Shown here piece after piece: positions 50,101-62,897 of a stretch of DNA of 64,000 bases. Source of the DNA: Phoenix dactylifera (lineage: Eukaryota > Streptophyta > Magnoliopsida > Arecales > Arecaceae); assembly GCF_009389715.1 (NCBI RefSeq), contig NC_052409.1:5383775-5447774 (forward strand), read 5' to 3'. A program made the translations under genes and the position numbers. Within the stretch, counting starts at the first letter, position 1, and each line of letters opens with the position of its first letter. Below the pieces are notes generated by a model. The model was not told where the DNA came from. It did no database searches and saw nothing but the letters and a program-made list of their open reading frames with translations.

Positions 50101-53100
50101 AAAAAAAAAGAAAAGAAAAGAAAAAAAGAGAAAAAAAAAGAAAAGGAAAGAAAAAGAAAAGAAAAAAATAAATGCATAAATAAATATATATACGAATGAA
50201 CGAATAAATAATAAATAAGATAATAAATAAATATATTTCAATGAAATAAAATAATAAATAAATAACTAAATAAAATAAATAAAAAAAAATAATGAGTGAG
50301 TGGCAAATAATCTGATCTAAATAAATAAATAAATAAATAAAAATATTAATAATTATTTAACCAATTTTATCATCTAACTAAAAAATTTGTTAGAGAGATA
50401 AATGGTCATCAAAAGGGTGAAAAATTAATTTATACTAATAATTATAATATTTTATATATTTATTATTGTATTATATTATAAATATAATATTATATTATAT
50501 TATATCATAATACATTGATGTGTTATGTTAAATAATTTAATGTTATATTAAATTATTATCCTATAACACACAATGTTATAGTACTATATTATATTACATT
50601 ATATTAATATTATATTATATCATATATTTATGTATTAATACATATTATATTTTATTATGCTTTGTTGTATAATACTAGTAATGTCCTTTATGGTCATTTT
50701 GTCACACAAAAGTACTTTCTCAATTTGTATACCAAACACATGTTAAAGCGCCACAGCACTTTAAAAATGTAGTTACGAAATAGCAAACAGCTTTTTATAA
50801 ACGCTCTACTTCAGACAGCTCTACTTCCAAAAGCTTTACTGCCAACAGCTCCTTCAAACAGGGCCTTAGTAATCCGTGCTGTATTCTACTGTACTTTAGT
50901 GTGTAGTTTAATATGGAGATTTTGAGTTTTAGTTAGTCTGCCCTAAATACTAATCCCTTTTTAAACATGAACCCCACTCTGATTCCGTGTCGGCACTTAG
51001 TAGTTTCTTTTGGCATTGGATGTGTTGATTTTTTCAGTTGGCCTTTTCAGCCAGTAATCCTTGGTCATATCAATTGATGGTTGTAATTCCCTATATAACC
51101 TTGTTAGACTTGTTTGCTATTTAGATTTTTCCAAGTCCAAGGAATTTTTCAGGGTTGCTTCTTGACTGCAGGTCTTTTCATTGATTAATTAGCCTTCTAT
51201 TTTCATGGTTCTTTCCAAAGGTTGTCTTGCTTAAAATTTGGTGCTAAGTTTTTTTTAAACAGGTGGCACTCATTTGACAGACAGTTGTAAACCAACTTAT
51301 GCTGTCCATTGAGTTTCTCAATATACAGTTATGAACCATGGTTGAGCACATTTTGAAGGCATGCCTCGATGATAATGATACTGCATATATTGTCATGTAC
51401 CTACGAACAATATCTATTCTCTACATCTCTATGTTTTTTCCTTCTAGCAGCAATTCTTCATTATCATGTATGTATTCTTGCTTCACATTGACTTTCTCAA
51501 CAATTTTAAGTTCTATCTTATAAATTGGTTAGGCACATTCGAAGCATTCGTGACTATTGTGTGTACCATTAATTATAGCACTATTGTATCTAGAATACTG
51601 ATTTCTGCCTTTTCTCTAGGAAACTTTAATTCGTCTATACGATGACCACTTCAAGAAGCTCATATTTATAGTGATATTCAAAGAAGGATGTATCTATTAT
51701 GCCTCATAATTTGATAAACATGTTGTGATCTTTCTCTTTTTCTTTATCCTTTCGCTATTTGTATATTGATGAAATTGATTGATGTGCCTTGGTTTGGTAT
51801 TCTGGTGTCCTTTGCAGGAAGGAGTGATGCAAACTCATGACGAAGATACTCGAAAATTTTTCAAGCATTCTTCTGTCATTTGTGTGCTGTCACCTCGTTA
51901 TGCCAGCAGTAAGCTTAGCATTTTCAAGCAGCAGGCAGGCTTCGAACCATGCTTTTACTTCTGTCAAATCTTTTATGGCATATTTATGTTAGCTTAATAT
52001 GATTTACTTTCATAAGACAAATTGTTTAAATGATCACTTTGCTGATACTATGGTTATCCATGTATCATTAAATTTTTTAATTATTCTTGTCTTATGTTGT
52101 CTGTGAAACTAAACCTAACTTTTTTGGAAGCAGCAGGACTGAAAGTATGTACCTTATTATGCCCAAGGTTTAGAGCCTCAATTCTGGTTATGCTACAAAC
52201 GAGATTGTGCTCACCAATTTACACTTTTCAACAGTAAAGGCTATGAATGATCTAAGAGTATAATTGAGTATGATTGTGAGACATGATACCTACTGGAAAC
52301 CGCAGAAATGCATAGAAAGAAACAGATGTTTGAGATAGGGTTGTGGTCTATTCTTATAACTATTTACTATACTTTGGTTTAGTATGTCAATGTATTCATG
52401 AATCAGTGTAAATATGGCCAACTGCAACAATAAATAGCCATCTGAAGTATAATAGGCAACAACTGAGAATACCTCTTCTCCACACCACTTCCAAACATGG
52501 TTTGGTTTACTGGATGTCAGCAAAAGCCTGGTAGTTTCATTTTGAAGGTTGTTTCATATGAAAGTAGCACTGATTTATCCAAGGCATTATAAAATTTCAC
52601 CCAAAATAAAGCATATAAAAGTACCCATATTCTTGCAGATTCTCAATAAAATTGACGGGAAACTGAGGCTAGAATTATTTTTGTTCCCTCTTTGGTTAGG
52701 GTACCCAAAGTTGGTACAATTTGTTGTAAGGGTTTGTTCTATAGTGTGGGCCAAGTGCAAAATCATTTCTGTGCTGTCTAACAGCACAGGGATCAACATC
52801 AGTTTTCTTGATGTTTTGGTTGATCATAATTGCTAATTTCTTAGTCACCTTTGTCTTGTTTTATGAACTAGTATCCTCTTACTAGTAAGGGATTATGCTA
52901 TAACTCTGATGATGTAAATGGTTATATTGTATACAATGCTGTCTTATGAGAAGTATGTTTGATGCATTTGAAAAATAGCTTATTCAATTGTTTTCCCTGT
53001 TCCAATCATTGCTTATCTTAACTTGAATCTTTGTCAGCTTATATCATCTGGTTACTATGTGCCAATTGTTGTATCTCGAATATTGGCCCATCACGAGGAT

Positions 53101-56100
53101 GAAGATTTACGAAACTATAACTTTATAAAGGGATTTTTGCATATATCTCCTTAAAATTCCCTTACTTGGGTATTTACTCTTTAAAAAGTTGAAATGATAT
53201 ATATACCCTGCTAAAAGTTTTAAAATTAGATGTATAACCTTCATGTCTTCTTGCAGTTTTAAGCTTAGTTTGACTAGGATGAAATGTAACTCCACTCAAG
53301 ATTGAATACTTCCAGATTTATCATATATGTGTATTCTTTTTTGAAAATTTGAGGGGTATAATAAAAATTCTGTGCCAATATTATAGGTTTGTAATTGTTT
53401 TTTTAACAAGAAAATAAAAAAGTAAGCACCTTTCGAGGAGCATATATACGAAAATCCATAAAGGGATTGAAGGTATGATAATATAGTATTGTTTACCTTT
53501 TTGGAGGGATATTTATTGCGCATTTTCACTTTTTGAGGACAAATAAGCAAGAAGCACTTTTGAATGGCGTAATGCAAAAATTCTTTATTTTCTTACAGTT
53601 AGCTTATGAAATATAACCTGGCCACTAACAGACTTATTCAGCATGTTCATCCATTTTGACAGGAAGATCATCAATGTTGAATGATTCATAGGTTTTGCAT
53701 GGTCCAACCAATAGGTGTAGCATAGCCTTGTCTTGGAAACATTAAATAGGACCTTAGAAGTGGCCAAGGTGCTGGTCTTGCATGTTGCAAAGTATGAAAC
53801 TATTAGACATGATTACATATATGATTATGAGCTTGAAGAAGCAAGAACAAAATGTATGAATAGAAGCCATACCCTAGTCAAAATTTCAAGTTGTGGGTTT
53901 ATATACATTTAGACAACATATGGATGGCTGTAATTAGTTAAAATTCAATATAAAATTCAACCAAGGAGTAGAAATATAATTATGTTGTTCTTTTGAGTAA
54001 CTATTTTTTCCCTTGCATTGTGGAGTAACCTTTTTTTTTATAATATTGTGCAGGTTGTGGGGACCCTCTTTACACACCATCAGAAATGTTTGTTGGTTGA
54101 TACACAGGCTTCTCGAAATAACCGAAAAATCGCTGCTTTCATAGGGGGTCTTGATCTTTGTGATGGACGCTATGATACGCCACAACATAGAATTTTTTCT
54201 GATCTTGACAGTGTATTTTTGAATGATTTTCACAATCCCACATTTGCTGTATGTATATTTCTCCTTGGGATTCCTTCTTTGAAGTTCTCACCTCCTTTTT
54301 TCATCAAACTTTTATAATTAGGTAGACTTCAGGTTTTGAAACAGCAAGTTTACTCTTAGCATTGTAAAGCTAGGGATGTTAAATTTTTTAGCTTCCAACT
54401 AAATTTGCCTTGGTATTGCCTCTACATGTTCTTAAAGGTTTTCGCTTGTCGAAATATGTATCATGTGATAGGAAGCATATGAAACTTGCATTCATATTAA
54501 AAATATGAGTTCTGTAAAGGTTTCTTGAAATTATAACTTTTTTTATTTAGATACTTGCTATTGAATCGATTTATATGATGAGTATGCATGCATCACATGG
54601 CAACATTGATATGATTGTCAGGCATAGAGACAGGAGAGTTGCCAGAATCTAGGCACATTATTAGGGAGAGATACATTAGTATGCTTGTGTACGTTCATGT
54701 GGATTTACAAATTATAATATCAAAATCATGTAATTATACAAGTTCAAATCGAACTGTATATGACTTGGGAAAAAATTACCTATACAAAAATCAAACTATA
54801 TGGAACTTGTAACTTGTAACTAGACCTCCTTGGGGTAGTACTATAAATGATTTCAGATTAGATAATATAAGTTCTTTTGTATCTCCAATTCTTCTAAGTT
54901 TAGTGATTCAATGATTTTAGTATGATTAACAAACTTCAATTGATGTCAAGGTCTGCCAAACTGGTACTGGAGCCTGTACCAACTGGAGACGCGTTCGGTA
55001 CAGAATGGGCCCATATCATGCTGTTCTGGAGTGTACCAAACAAGGAGAGAGAGGGGGAGAGAGAGGAAGAGAGGGAGAGAGGGAGGAAGGGGGAGAGAGG
55101 GGGGGGAGGCTTATTAGTGATGCCTGGAGTGTGGAGACCATGCACAGCGGCGAATCCTCTCAAATCAGCTAGGATTTAGCGGGATGGCCCCTATCGGGAC
55201 TGTCAGAGGTTTGGAGCTCGTGGAAGAGGGCTAATGTTCGCCAAGGGAGGGCCAAAATCTAGGGAGGGCCAAAATCTAGGGAGGAGGGCTGTTGTGTGGA
55301 CACGAGAGGGGGGGGGGAGGGGGAGATAGATAGAGAAAGAGGCCTATCGATGATAGTCGGTATCGAAGAGAGGGCAGTGAGTGACGTCTGATAGTGAAGT
55401 GAATGAGAAAGCCCTCAAAAGCTCTATAACTATCAAACTAGGGGAGGGGAAGGATTTTGTATCCAAACCACTGTGATCTACTGAATTGTTCTGATTGGGC
55501 ATAGGTTCAGTTTGGTACGGGTAGAACCACGGTACGGTTTGGTTTGGTTTGGTATGGGTCGGTTTGGCAATCACTGATTGCTGTAGACTGCATTCTTGGA
55601 CAGAAGTATCATCTTATTGACTTTAAGATTGATGTCAAATCCCTCTTTTGGACATCTCAACATTGGACCTGAATGTTCAATTCATAAATGCCAACTATCT
55701 TAGAAATGTGCCAAGATTTTGGGCTTGTTTTGTAAATGCGCATGCTCTATTGTTGTTACTAGTTTCTAAGTGTAGTTGATACACACAGATATGGATGTAC
55801 CCATGCATGTGCACATATAACTAGTGATCAAGATATTGGATGTAATAATTAAAACTATTAAAGAAATGATGCAGCTTTTATTATTGACATGTGTCAACAT
55901 GTCAAGCTCATTTTTATCTAGCCTAAGAATCCATCAGGCCACTCGTACATGTTCCTATTGCAGTGAAAAGAGGTTTTAAACTAACACATTTTTTCTTTAT
56001 CTTCTGGTTTTGTGTAGGCAGCAACAAAAGGTCCGAGACAGCCGTGGCATGATTTACACTGCAAAATTGAAGGTCCGGCTGCATATGATATCCTTACGAA

Positions 56101-59100
56101 TTTTGAGCAGCGCTGGCGGAAGGCGACAAAATGGCAGGAATTTGGGAAACGTTTTAAAAGAGTATCACATTGGAGTGATGATGCACTAATAAAGCTAGAA
56201 CGAATTTCATGGATACTTAGTCCTTCGCCTACTGTTCCAAATAATGATCCAAAACTTTGGGTTTCCGAGGAAGAAGATTCTGAAAATTGGCATGTGCAGG
56301 TTGTATAACACTTCACCCATATGTAAATTCTATCTTGATCCTGTTGTTACTTGAAGAGACTAATTAATTTTCCGCTGTGTGTTAGATTTTCCGATCTATA
56401 GACTCTGGATCAGTTAAAGGATTTCCCAAGGATGTTCATGAAGCTTTGGAGAAGGTTTGTCTTCTGCTATGGTACATCAGTTGCTTATCAAGTAATTATT
56501 AGTTCTACGTGTGATTGATTATCAGTAACACATGTTTCTAATTTCTCTAAAATTCATATAAGCATTTGTTAGGCCCAATATCATTACAAAAAACTATATG
56601 CTAGGTCTTAATTTACTATTCAGGTCTCATTAGCTAATAATTTTCTGGACTACTGCAGAACCTTGTTTGTCGAAAGAATCTAGTGATTGATAAGAGCATC
56701 CATACAGCATATGTAAAGGCCATCAGATCAGCACAGCACTTCATTTATATTGAAAATCAGTATTTTCTTGGTTCATCTTACGGTTGGCCATCCTACAAAA
56801 ATGCAGGTATGGAACACTCTGTGTGTTTACATTCCATTAAGCAGCCCTCTTTTCTGAAGTATAAGTTGCAAGTTCTCTAAACTCTATGGCCTGAAACTTA
56901 GGAACATTTTTTTAAAGTAACATGTTAAAATTGTCTGCTTAACCACTATTATTAAATGTCGTAACTAACAAACATGTTACTCTTGCATCACTTTCAATTG
57001 ATATGTGGAGGTTAGGTAGTCATCTTGGTGCAGTCAGACATATCCTGTTGAATATCTAGTTGACCTTTATATGCCATGAATGATTTGTTAATATTTTTGC
57101 TTTGGCCATCTTAGTTTCTACGAATTCTATATTTACCATACTTTTTAGCTCCAGAAAATCAAAATTGACTCTTTTTTTTTATTCTAATCACATATGGAAG
57201 ACAAACATGGGAAAGGAGATCTTTACAATCCCAAAGGACTCTTTCTATAAACTAGAAACCACACTAAAGTATCAACGTATGGAAGACATGGATATATAAT
57301 AATGATGCAAAACAGTTGTTGTTGGTTGTTTAACTTTATCAGACCAAGGTTGTGCTTTAGTCTTCCGGATAATGGTGCTTCTGTGGAAGTTAGCCGAGTT
57401 TTTATTTAATCCAACTTCCAAGTCAAGCATATCTCTTTAAGTTGAATGTTGAAGAGCAAGTGTTGGACAAATTACTTTTATATTTTTTTGTTCAGAGCAA
57501 AGACATATGCAAGTACAAAGGAATCTCAAGATATAAGCAAGCAGCAAGGAGTGCATGTACTGAATGCATGCAAAACCTCCATTAAGCAAATAATTTTATG
57601 GATCAAAAAAAATGATCAGCACCAAATAAGTCAAGATGTCTAAAATGATTAAAAATATTGATTTATGTAATACTATGTACATGCATATATATTGCTTTGT
57701 ATGGTATTGTATGTTATATGTTGCATGGAAGGCCATAGCCGACTGTACTTGTACGTTTAGACAGCATAATTTATTGACTCTCTAGCCTGGAATTTCCAAA
57801 GTTTATAACTCTTGTTGGGAGCAGCCTTGGAGGTGGATTTGATTGCGAAGCAGGCATGCTTGACTTGGACTATTTCTGAGTGTCAAAATCTTGGAGGTTT
57901 GCTCTCTTCAACTAAGGGTGTAATGGATAGGTTTTTCATTCCTTTATCATCTTTCCTTGGCCATGACATCAGATTCAGGGCCATCTATTATTCTTGTGCC
58001 TAGGAATTTATTCTTTGATCTGTAAAGTCTATGCCTTTAAGGTGGTGCAAGGCTTCCCACTTAACAGGAGGTTTGGGAAGAGTGCCTGTGAAGCCTTTGT
58101 CTATAAAATAATATGAATTATTATTGACAGATGTCTATTTGTTGGTCATCTTTCTTAATTACTTCCAGCATTTCTGAGAAGCTATTTGTTTTGACAGCCA
58201 GGAAACAATTTTTTGCATCATAATGACCAGCTACTATTATTCTGACCAACAATAATGGTTCAGAAACGGGGCCATATTGATGATGTTATTATGTATCGAT
58301 TACTATTTTCTGCTAGTATTGTATATCAAAGCTTCCACAGTTACATATTTATTGGCATATAAATTAACAAAGTATTATCAAGCATTACAGAGCTGCTTAT
58401 TTGTCAATAATTTTAGTTCTTTTCTGGCCTTTGTTATCTAGGAAAGCAATATTCTCTGACAACCTTCAGTTAATTTTGGGCTTCCATATGTTCCACTAAA
58501 ACTGTAAGAACAGTTGTAGCAGCACATCAAAATGTAATTCTAAATATTTTCTGCTTGAATAATCTATCAAAGCTTCTCTACTCACAGCTTTGTTTCCATC
58601 AACAGGTGCTGATAATTTGATACCAATGGAATTAGCCTTAAAGGTTGCTAGCAAAATTAGAGCTGGAGAGCGATTTGCAGTGTACATAGTTATACCAATG
58701 TGGCCTGAAGGAGTTCCAACTGCTGCCTCTGTTCAAGAAATTCTTTTTTGGCAGGTAGTATCTCCTTTAAAAGGCATATATACTATATTACTATTCGTCA
58801 ATGAAATTGCTAAATTACTTCGTTGTACCATTATTAGTATTTATTCACTGACATGCAAGGAGAGATAAAGAGACTATCTGTATATTTTATAGTGTTGAGC
58901 TAGAATTTTACAAGGGGTGTTCGAGCCTGAATTCTATTGGCGTAATGCATAATGAACTGTTGAAATCAACAACTTCTGCTGTTAATGATAATTTGAAAGT
59001 TTTAGTAGACTATTGGTCAAAGTTCAAATGTTTTTATCCATGTACAAACTGGACACATAATAGATGGTGCTGGTAGTGAGAATGCAGAAATTGTGGCGTG

Positions 59101-61844
59101 GCTCATCAATATCTTTTGATGTCTTGCCTTAATTAGAATCTACCTCATGCCATCAAAATTTTGCATCTTGTACTTGTTGTATAGGCAGAAGCTTTTCAAA
59201 TCATTTTTTTAGGTGAGAGATCATTATTAATAATTGAATTTTCTTCAAGTTATGGTCAGTATTTTTGCATAGGTGTCCCCATATTGATGCATACATACAC
59301 AGACCCATACATACACACGCATACACCCCATAAATGCTCCAATTGGTCTCTGAAGCACCTTTACTTTCTTGTGAGCTCATTATATTAGTTGCTTATTTGT
59401 ATTAATACTTCATAGGGAAGAATCATCAGCATCATAGGTGATTTGAAGACCAAATGAGTATTTTTCAGTTCTGGCACAGCTACAATTGGATAAAATTGAG
59501 GAATTGTAGTGTTTACCATATGACAAGAAAATTGATTGATGACTTGTGTTGATGTGGCCTGCCATTACTCTGCTTGTGCATCTTTTGTTTTTTGTGCCTT
59601 TATCATTATCGTTGAAATTGTTGTAACTTTTAGCTGCGGAATTTGCAGGGCCAGACTATGCAAATGATGTATGAAATCATCGGACAGGAGCTCAAATCCA
59701 TGAATGTAGAGAATGCACATCCGCAAGATTACCTGAATTTCTACTGTCTTGGCAACAGGGAAGAATTGCCCAAGGGTGACTTGCCATTAGATGATCAACC
59801 TTCAGAAAAAAGTGCAGCGGTACTATCAACAACTTAATTTCGTGTGTAAAATCCAACTCTGCTTTTCATCAGGGCTGATTCTCCTATTATTGAACCTAAT
59901 CGAACCATTGTAATTACTAGTCATTTTCCCCCTTTTTGGTCTGCTCTTAGGCTTTCTGATTTCTCTTTTGTTCATGGATGATCAGCATATCGGTGCACCC
60001 CTATACCGTGTATTAGTTCAATACCGGTATGGTATGGTATGCCCAAGTGCGCACCAGTATGGACCGGTACATACGTTGCAATATCCTCATTTATGTTATT
60101 CATATGCTATATTTATTGTCTTGCATAGATGACTTTTTATTATTTTGCACCAAGATGCACATATGTTGCTTTAGATCCTCTACCTTTAAGTGCCGATAAT
60201 AGGTAAACTTCATGGAAGACCAAAGGTTGCATGTGTGTGTGTGTCCATGTGTGTGTGTATTTGCTCTTTTCAATTCTTTCTCAGAAAGTTCTAAACTATC
60301 ATGAGCCCTGACGAACAACCCTGACAAATCAGGGTCGGTGACACTAATGCTCTATAGGAGGGTCTGTTACCCAGACAATTGGCCCTTTAGCCCCTAAACA
60401 AGTGCTAACCTGATTTTTCATCTGGGTTACTCTAGTTTAGCATTTTTCTCCTTTTCAAGTATAGTTGTGACCAGATTATTTTTTGTTATAATTCCCATTG
60501 AAACTATTTCTCCTTGTTTTCAAATGTGATCAGGCCCTTTGCCAAAAATTTCGACGGTTCATGGTTTATGTTCACGCAAAAGGGATGATAGTAGATGATG
60601 AATATGTGATTTTGGGGTCTGCCAACATCAATCAGAGATCTCTATCTGGTTCAAGAGACACCGAAATTGCTATGGGTGCGTACCAGCCCCATCATACACG
60701 GGCTGAGACAAAAAGACATCCACATGGCCAGGTTGGTTTTCTTCTCTGTCATACTTTGCTTTCTTGTATCATTGAAGTACTATTGCAGCTCACTAAACAA
60801 AGTATGTGCTTTCCACAAGCATTAGCTGGAACAAGTACATAATGCATCTAATTCATACATAATTTAGCTTGATATTTCTTCTACAAGTTTAATATGCCGG
60901 AGATTGTTATCTATTGTATACAGCTGAGCCTAGCTTTTGTAACAAAAATACAATATATCATGTCTATAAGATAGACAAGACAGTTATCCTTCTAAGTATC
61001 AATTTAAAATTCTCTTTGTAGAGGAAAATCCACTCTGACCTTCGTTATAAAAAGCACTCTGCAAGGCATATAATCAAATGCTGAGGAAGTTGCTCATGTA
61101 ATCAAAGGCTTGTAAGTATCAAGCCTGACCTATGAGACTGCCAATAGGAAAGCACACATTTCTTTTAACTAATGTCCCTCTTTTTTTCTGAAGAGAAAAG
61201 GTGGTATAATAGTGCATTTCATTAATATTCATTCAGCATATTCTTCTATGTATGCATTTGTCCTTTAATCTTCATAAATCTTCATACTTGTGTACAACCC
61301 TAGTATTGTGTCTTGCTAATTCCTTGTGAGTGGAAGCTCCATGTTCTAACGAAAGACTACCATGGTTCATTATGAAAGCTTTTGATGAAAACCATGGCAA
61401 ATCCAACAACCCATTGGGCATCACTGTTGAGTTCACTTCTGTAGCAAGATAATAGTTTCTACACTCTTGCTGGCATCGCAACTAATTTTTTGGGCTAGCA
61501 TCGCATATTCTAAATGTATTTTCATTGAACTCGACAATTTTGTGATGCAGGTATACGGATACAGGATGTCGCTGTGGGCCGAGCATCTAGGCATGGTAGA
61601 CGAGCACTTCAAGGAGCCTAACAGTATAGAGTGCGTGAAATTTGTGAATGAGATAGCCGATGAGAACTGGGGAAGATACTCAGCAGAGGAAGTGAGACCC
61701 TTGACAGGACACCTTCTCAAGTACCCAGTCAAGGTGGAAGTAGATGGTAAGGTTGGTCCCTTACCCAACCAGGAGTGCTTTCCTGATGTTGGTGGCAGAA
61801 TTTTAGGATCACCTACTTCTCTCCCTGATACACTGACAATGTAA
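47200..61844 (+). CDS. PLDdelta: phospholipase D delta
   Basis: Hydrolyses membrane phospholipids to phosphatidic acid (EC 3.1.4.4); plant delta isoforms sit at the plasma membrane and act in drought, cold, ABA and oxidative signalling. Exons: 47200-48183, 51818-51934, 54054-54248, 56018-56299, 56386-56454, 56659-56806, 58606-58754, 59649-59819, 60534-60731, 61551-61844; phases agree throughout, total 868 residues, the length of Arabidopsis PLD delta. A C2 domain (about 28-190) opens [20 protein letters not shown] with a His run at 75-79 in a loop. First HKD: H376, K378, D383 in [10 protein letters not shown]; second: H719, K721, D726 in [18 protein letters not shown] stands in exon 6. The C-terminus LPDTLTM is family-like. 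Intron 2 starts GC (CAG/GCAGGC) rather than GT; the other introns are GT-AG. Exon 1 is very GC-rich, later exons are not. No frameshift or stop. Confidence 0.96.
49240..49500 (+). repeat. 136-bp imperfect tandem duplication inside the intron element
   Basis: CTCAACGCCGCCGCCCGTCT at about 49283 recurs as CTCAACGCCACCGCCCGTCT at about 49419, each followed by a T run, GGTGAACCCATG and CTGCCCAC.GTGGC. The unit is pyrimidine-rich and then GC-rich; it could be captured gene sequence, but I recognise none. Confidence 0.7.
49824..50170 (+). repeat. long polypurine (GAA/GGAA/AAAG) tract
   Basis: Nearly 350 bases of almost only A and G on the plus strand, interrupted by a TAAA microsatellite at about 49984-50006. 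Minus-strand open frames here are Phe/Ser/Leu repeats without meaning. Such a tract on the transcribed RNA strand may form triplex (H-DNA) or R-loops. Confidence 0.9.
53127..53465. mobile_element. MITE-like element in PLD intron 2
   Basis: The left end TAAAGGGATTTTTGCATATA TCTCC pairs with the reverse complement of the right end, TTTATGGATTTTCGTATATA TGCTCC. About 340 bp, AT-rich, non-coding. Boundaries approximate. Confidence 0.6.
54939..55638. mobile_element. second GGTACC-type fold-back insertion, PLD intron 3
   Basis: 11-bp direct repeats ATTGATGTCAA (54939-54949, 55628-55638) bracket 678 bp that start GGTCTGCCAAACTGGTACTG, matching the start of the AK6-intron element GGTCCGCCGTACCGGTACCT in most positions. 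Inside are a GA/GGA-rich tract (55040-55110), a small duplication of GGGAGGGCCAAAATCTA (55240-55285) and, towards the right, GGTACGG/GGTTTGGTTTGG repeats. No coding capacity. Confidence 0.5.
59985..60080. repeat. GGTACC-type repeat relic in PLD intron 8
   Basis: ATACCGGTATGGTATGGTAT, GGACCGGTACATACG and related words form a short inverted-repeat patch like those of the fold-back insertions at 25793 and 54950. No direct repeats were identified. Confidence 0.4.
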
Positions 61845-62259
61845 TTTCCCTGTGGATGATGAAAACATGGAAAAGAAAAGGTTATACCCTTCTGAAGGAA
61901 AAGGGGAAAAAAAAAAATTTATTGCTTCTTTGTATTATTATCCCATTGTAGTCTTTGTTTGTAATCTGTGAGATGCTGCAATTAAAAATATGAGTATTGC
62001 TCTTGGTTTGTAATCTTGAGCGCCAACCTTGCTCTCAGCATCTCCTAGCTTGTGCGGCGCACTCGATCAGACTTATTTGTTAGTATTAATACAGAAATTT
62101 CATGTGGACAAACAACATACCATGATCTTATTTGTAAGCAATATTGCTCAAATACAAAGAGTTGGAGTCTTCTTCAAAGATAATTTGCATCGATAAGGCT
62201 ATGGACTGGACGTGTTCCTTGAGTCCCGTCCATCTCCAATGCAATGCTTACCATGAAAT

Positions 62260-62293
<34 letters not shown>

Positions 62294-62439
62294 CCATAGT
62301 TCTAGATTAATAGTCGCAAAAACCAAGAACACCAACCTTCGGAAACTTAATGGATAGACGGAACTAATATCTTCTCATCCATTCACTCCATTCCACAATA
62401 AAAATCAAGAACCATGAGGTACAAACACCACGCCACGAC
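61845..62439. other. PLD 3' UTR and spacer
   Basis: The first 180 bases, with a poly-A patch at 61908 and AATTAAAAATATGAG near 61980, are probably the PLD 3' UTR. The rest holds a GA microsatellite and nothing else recognisable. Confidence 0.45.
62262..62291. repeat. (GA)n microsatellite
   Basis: About 15 GA units between the PLD gene and the plastocyanin pseudogene. Confidence 0.93.
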
Positions 62440-62897
62440 CTAATTAACGGTCACCTTTCCCAGCATCCGAGCTCCCTGGTGAGAGAGCACGGTAGAAGGT
62501 GTAGGCCCCCTTCGCATTCAAGGTGACGGTGTAGGTCTCGCCTGGGCCATTGAGGCGGCCTCCTGCTTCATGGAGATGGCCGATGCATCCATACCCGAGG
62601 GGATCTCATCCTCATGGAGCACGACCCGCGTTTGTTTATGAACACAATCTTCTCCCCGGGAGAAACTGATGAGAAGTGGGAATGAAAGCAAGCGAACCGT
62701 CGCTGCTGCCTCCGAGGAGCACGTCGATGGCGAGAGCGTTGCTCGCCGATTAACATCGCACTAGGAGCGGTGGCGGCGACGGCCACACCGAGCTCCTTGA
62801 GAGATGTGCCAGGGCTGCTGCTGACTCTTGCGGCAGCCGTGCCGGCCGTCAGACCGGCCGTGAAGGAGGGAATGGACGTCGCTGCCGCAGCGGCCAA
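62440..62897 (-). pseudogene. plastocyanin pseudogene
   Basis: Plastocyanin carries electrons from cytochrome b6f to photosystem I in the thylakoid lumen. The minus strand shows the family pattern in pieces: transit-peptide-like AAAAATSIPSFTAGLTAG, the lumenal-targeting AVAATAPSAML, then after a frame change NALAIDVLLGGSSDGSLAFIP, after another SPGEKIVFIN, then EDEIPSGMDASAISMKQE, then RLNGPGETYTVTLNAKGAYT, and after a last shift HQGARMLGKVTVN and a TAG at 62440-62442. The start codon reads TTG instead of ATG. A short deletion removes the segment that holds the first copper-ligand His (FPHN block of the family). At least four frame changes make it a pseudogene. Plastocyanin genes normally lack introns, so absence of introns does not prove retroposition. 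Confidence 0.85.

Larger units (their letters stand above)
48975..50868. mobile_element. non-autonomous PIF/Harbinger-like element in PLD intron 1
   Basis: Between TTA duplications (48975-48977, 50866-50868) lies a 1888-bp element with ends GGCCCTATTTGGGGGAGCTT and, reverse complemented, GGCCCTGTTTGAAGGAGCTG; inverted similarity continues in patches for about 180 bases (for example TGTTTGGTA on both sides). TTA duplications with GG..C ends suit PIF/Harbinger (Tourist-like). Inside are a 136-bp tandem duplication, a GC-rich block, a long polypurine block and an AT-rich block. No transposase seen. Confidence 0.65.

Noticed and set aside
49522..50241. A 239-codon minus-strand frame in PLD intron 1
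   Set aside because: Its first half is Phe/Ser/Leu from the polypurine tract; the remainder is GC-rich low-complexity sequence inside a mobile element.
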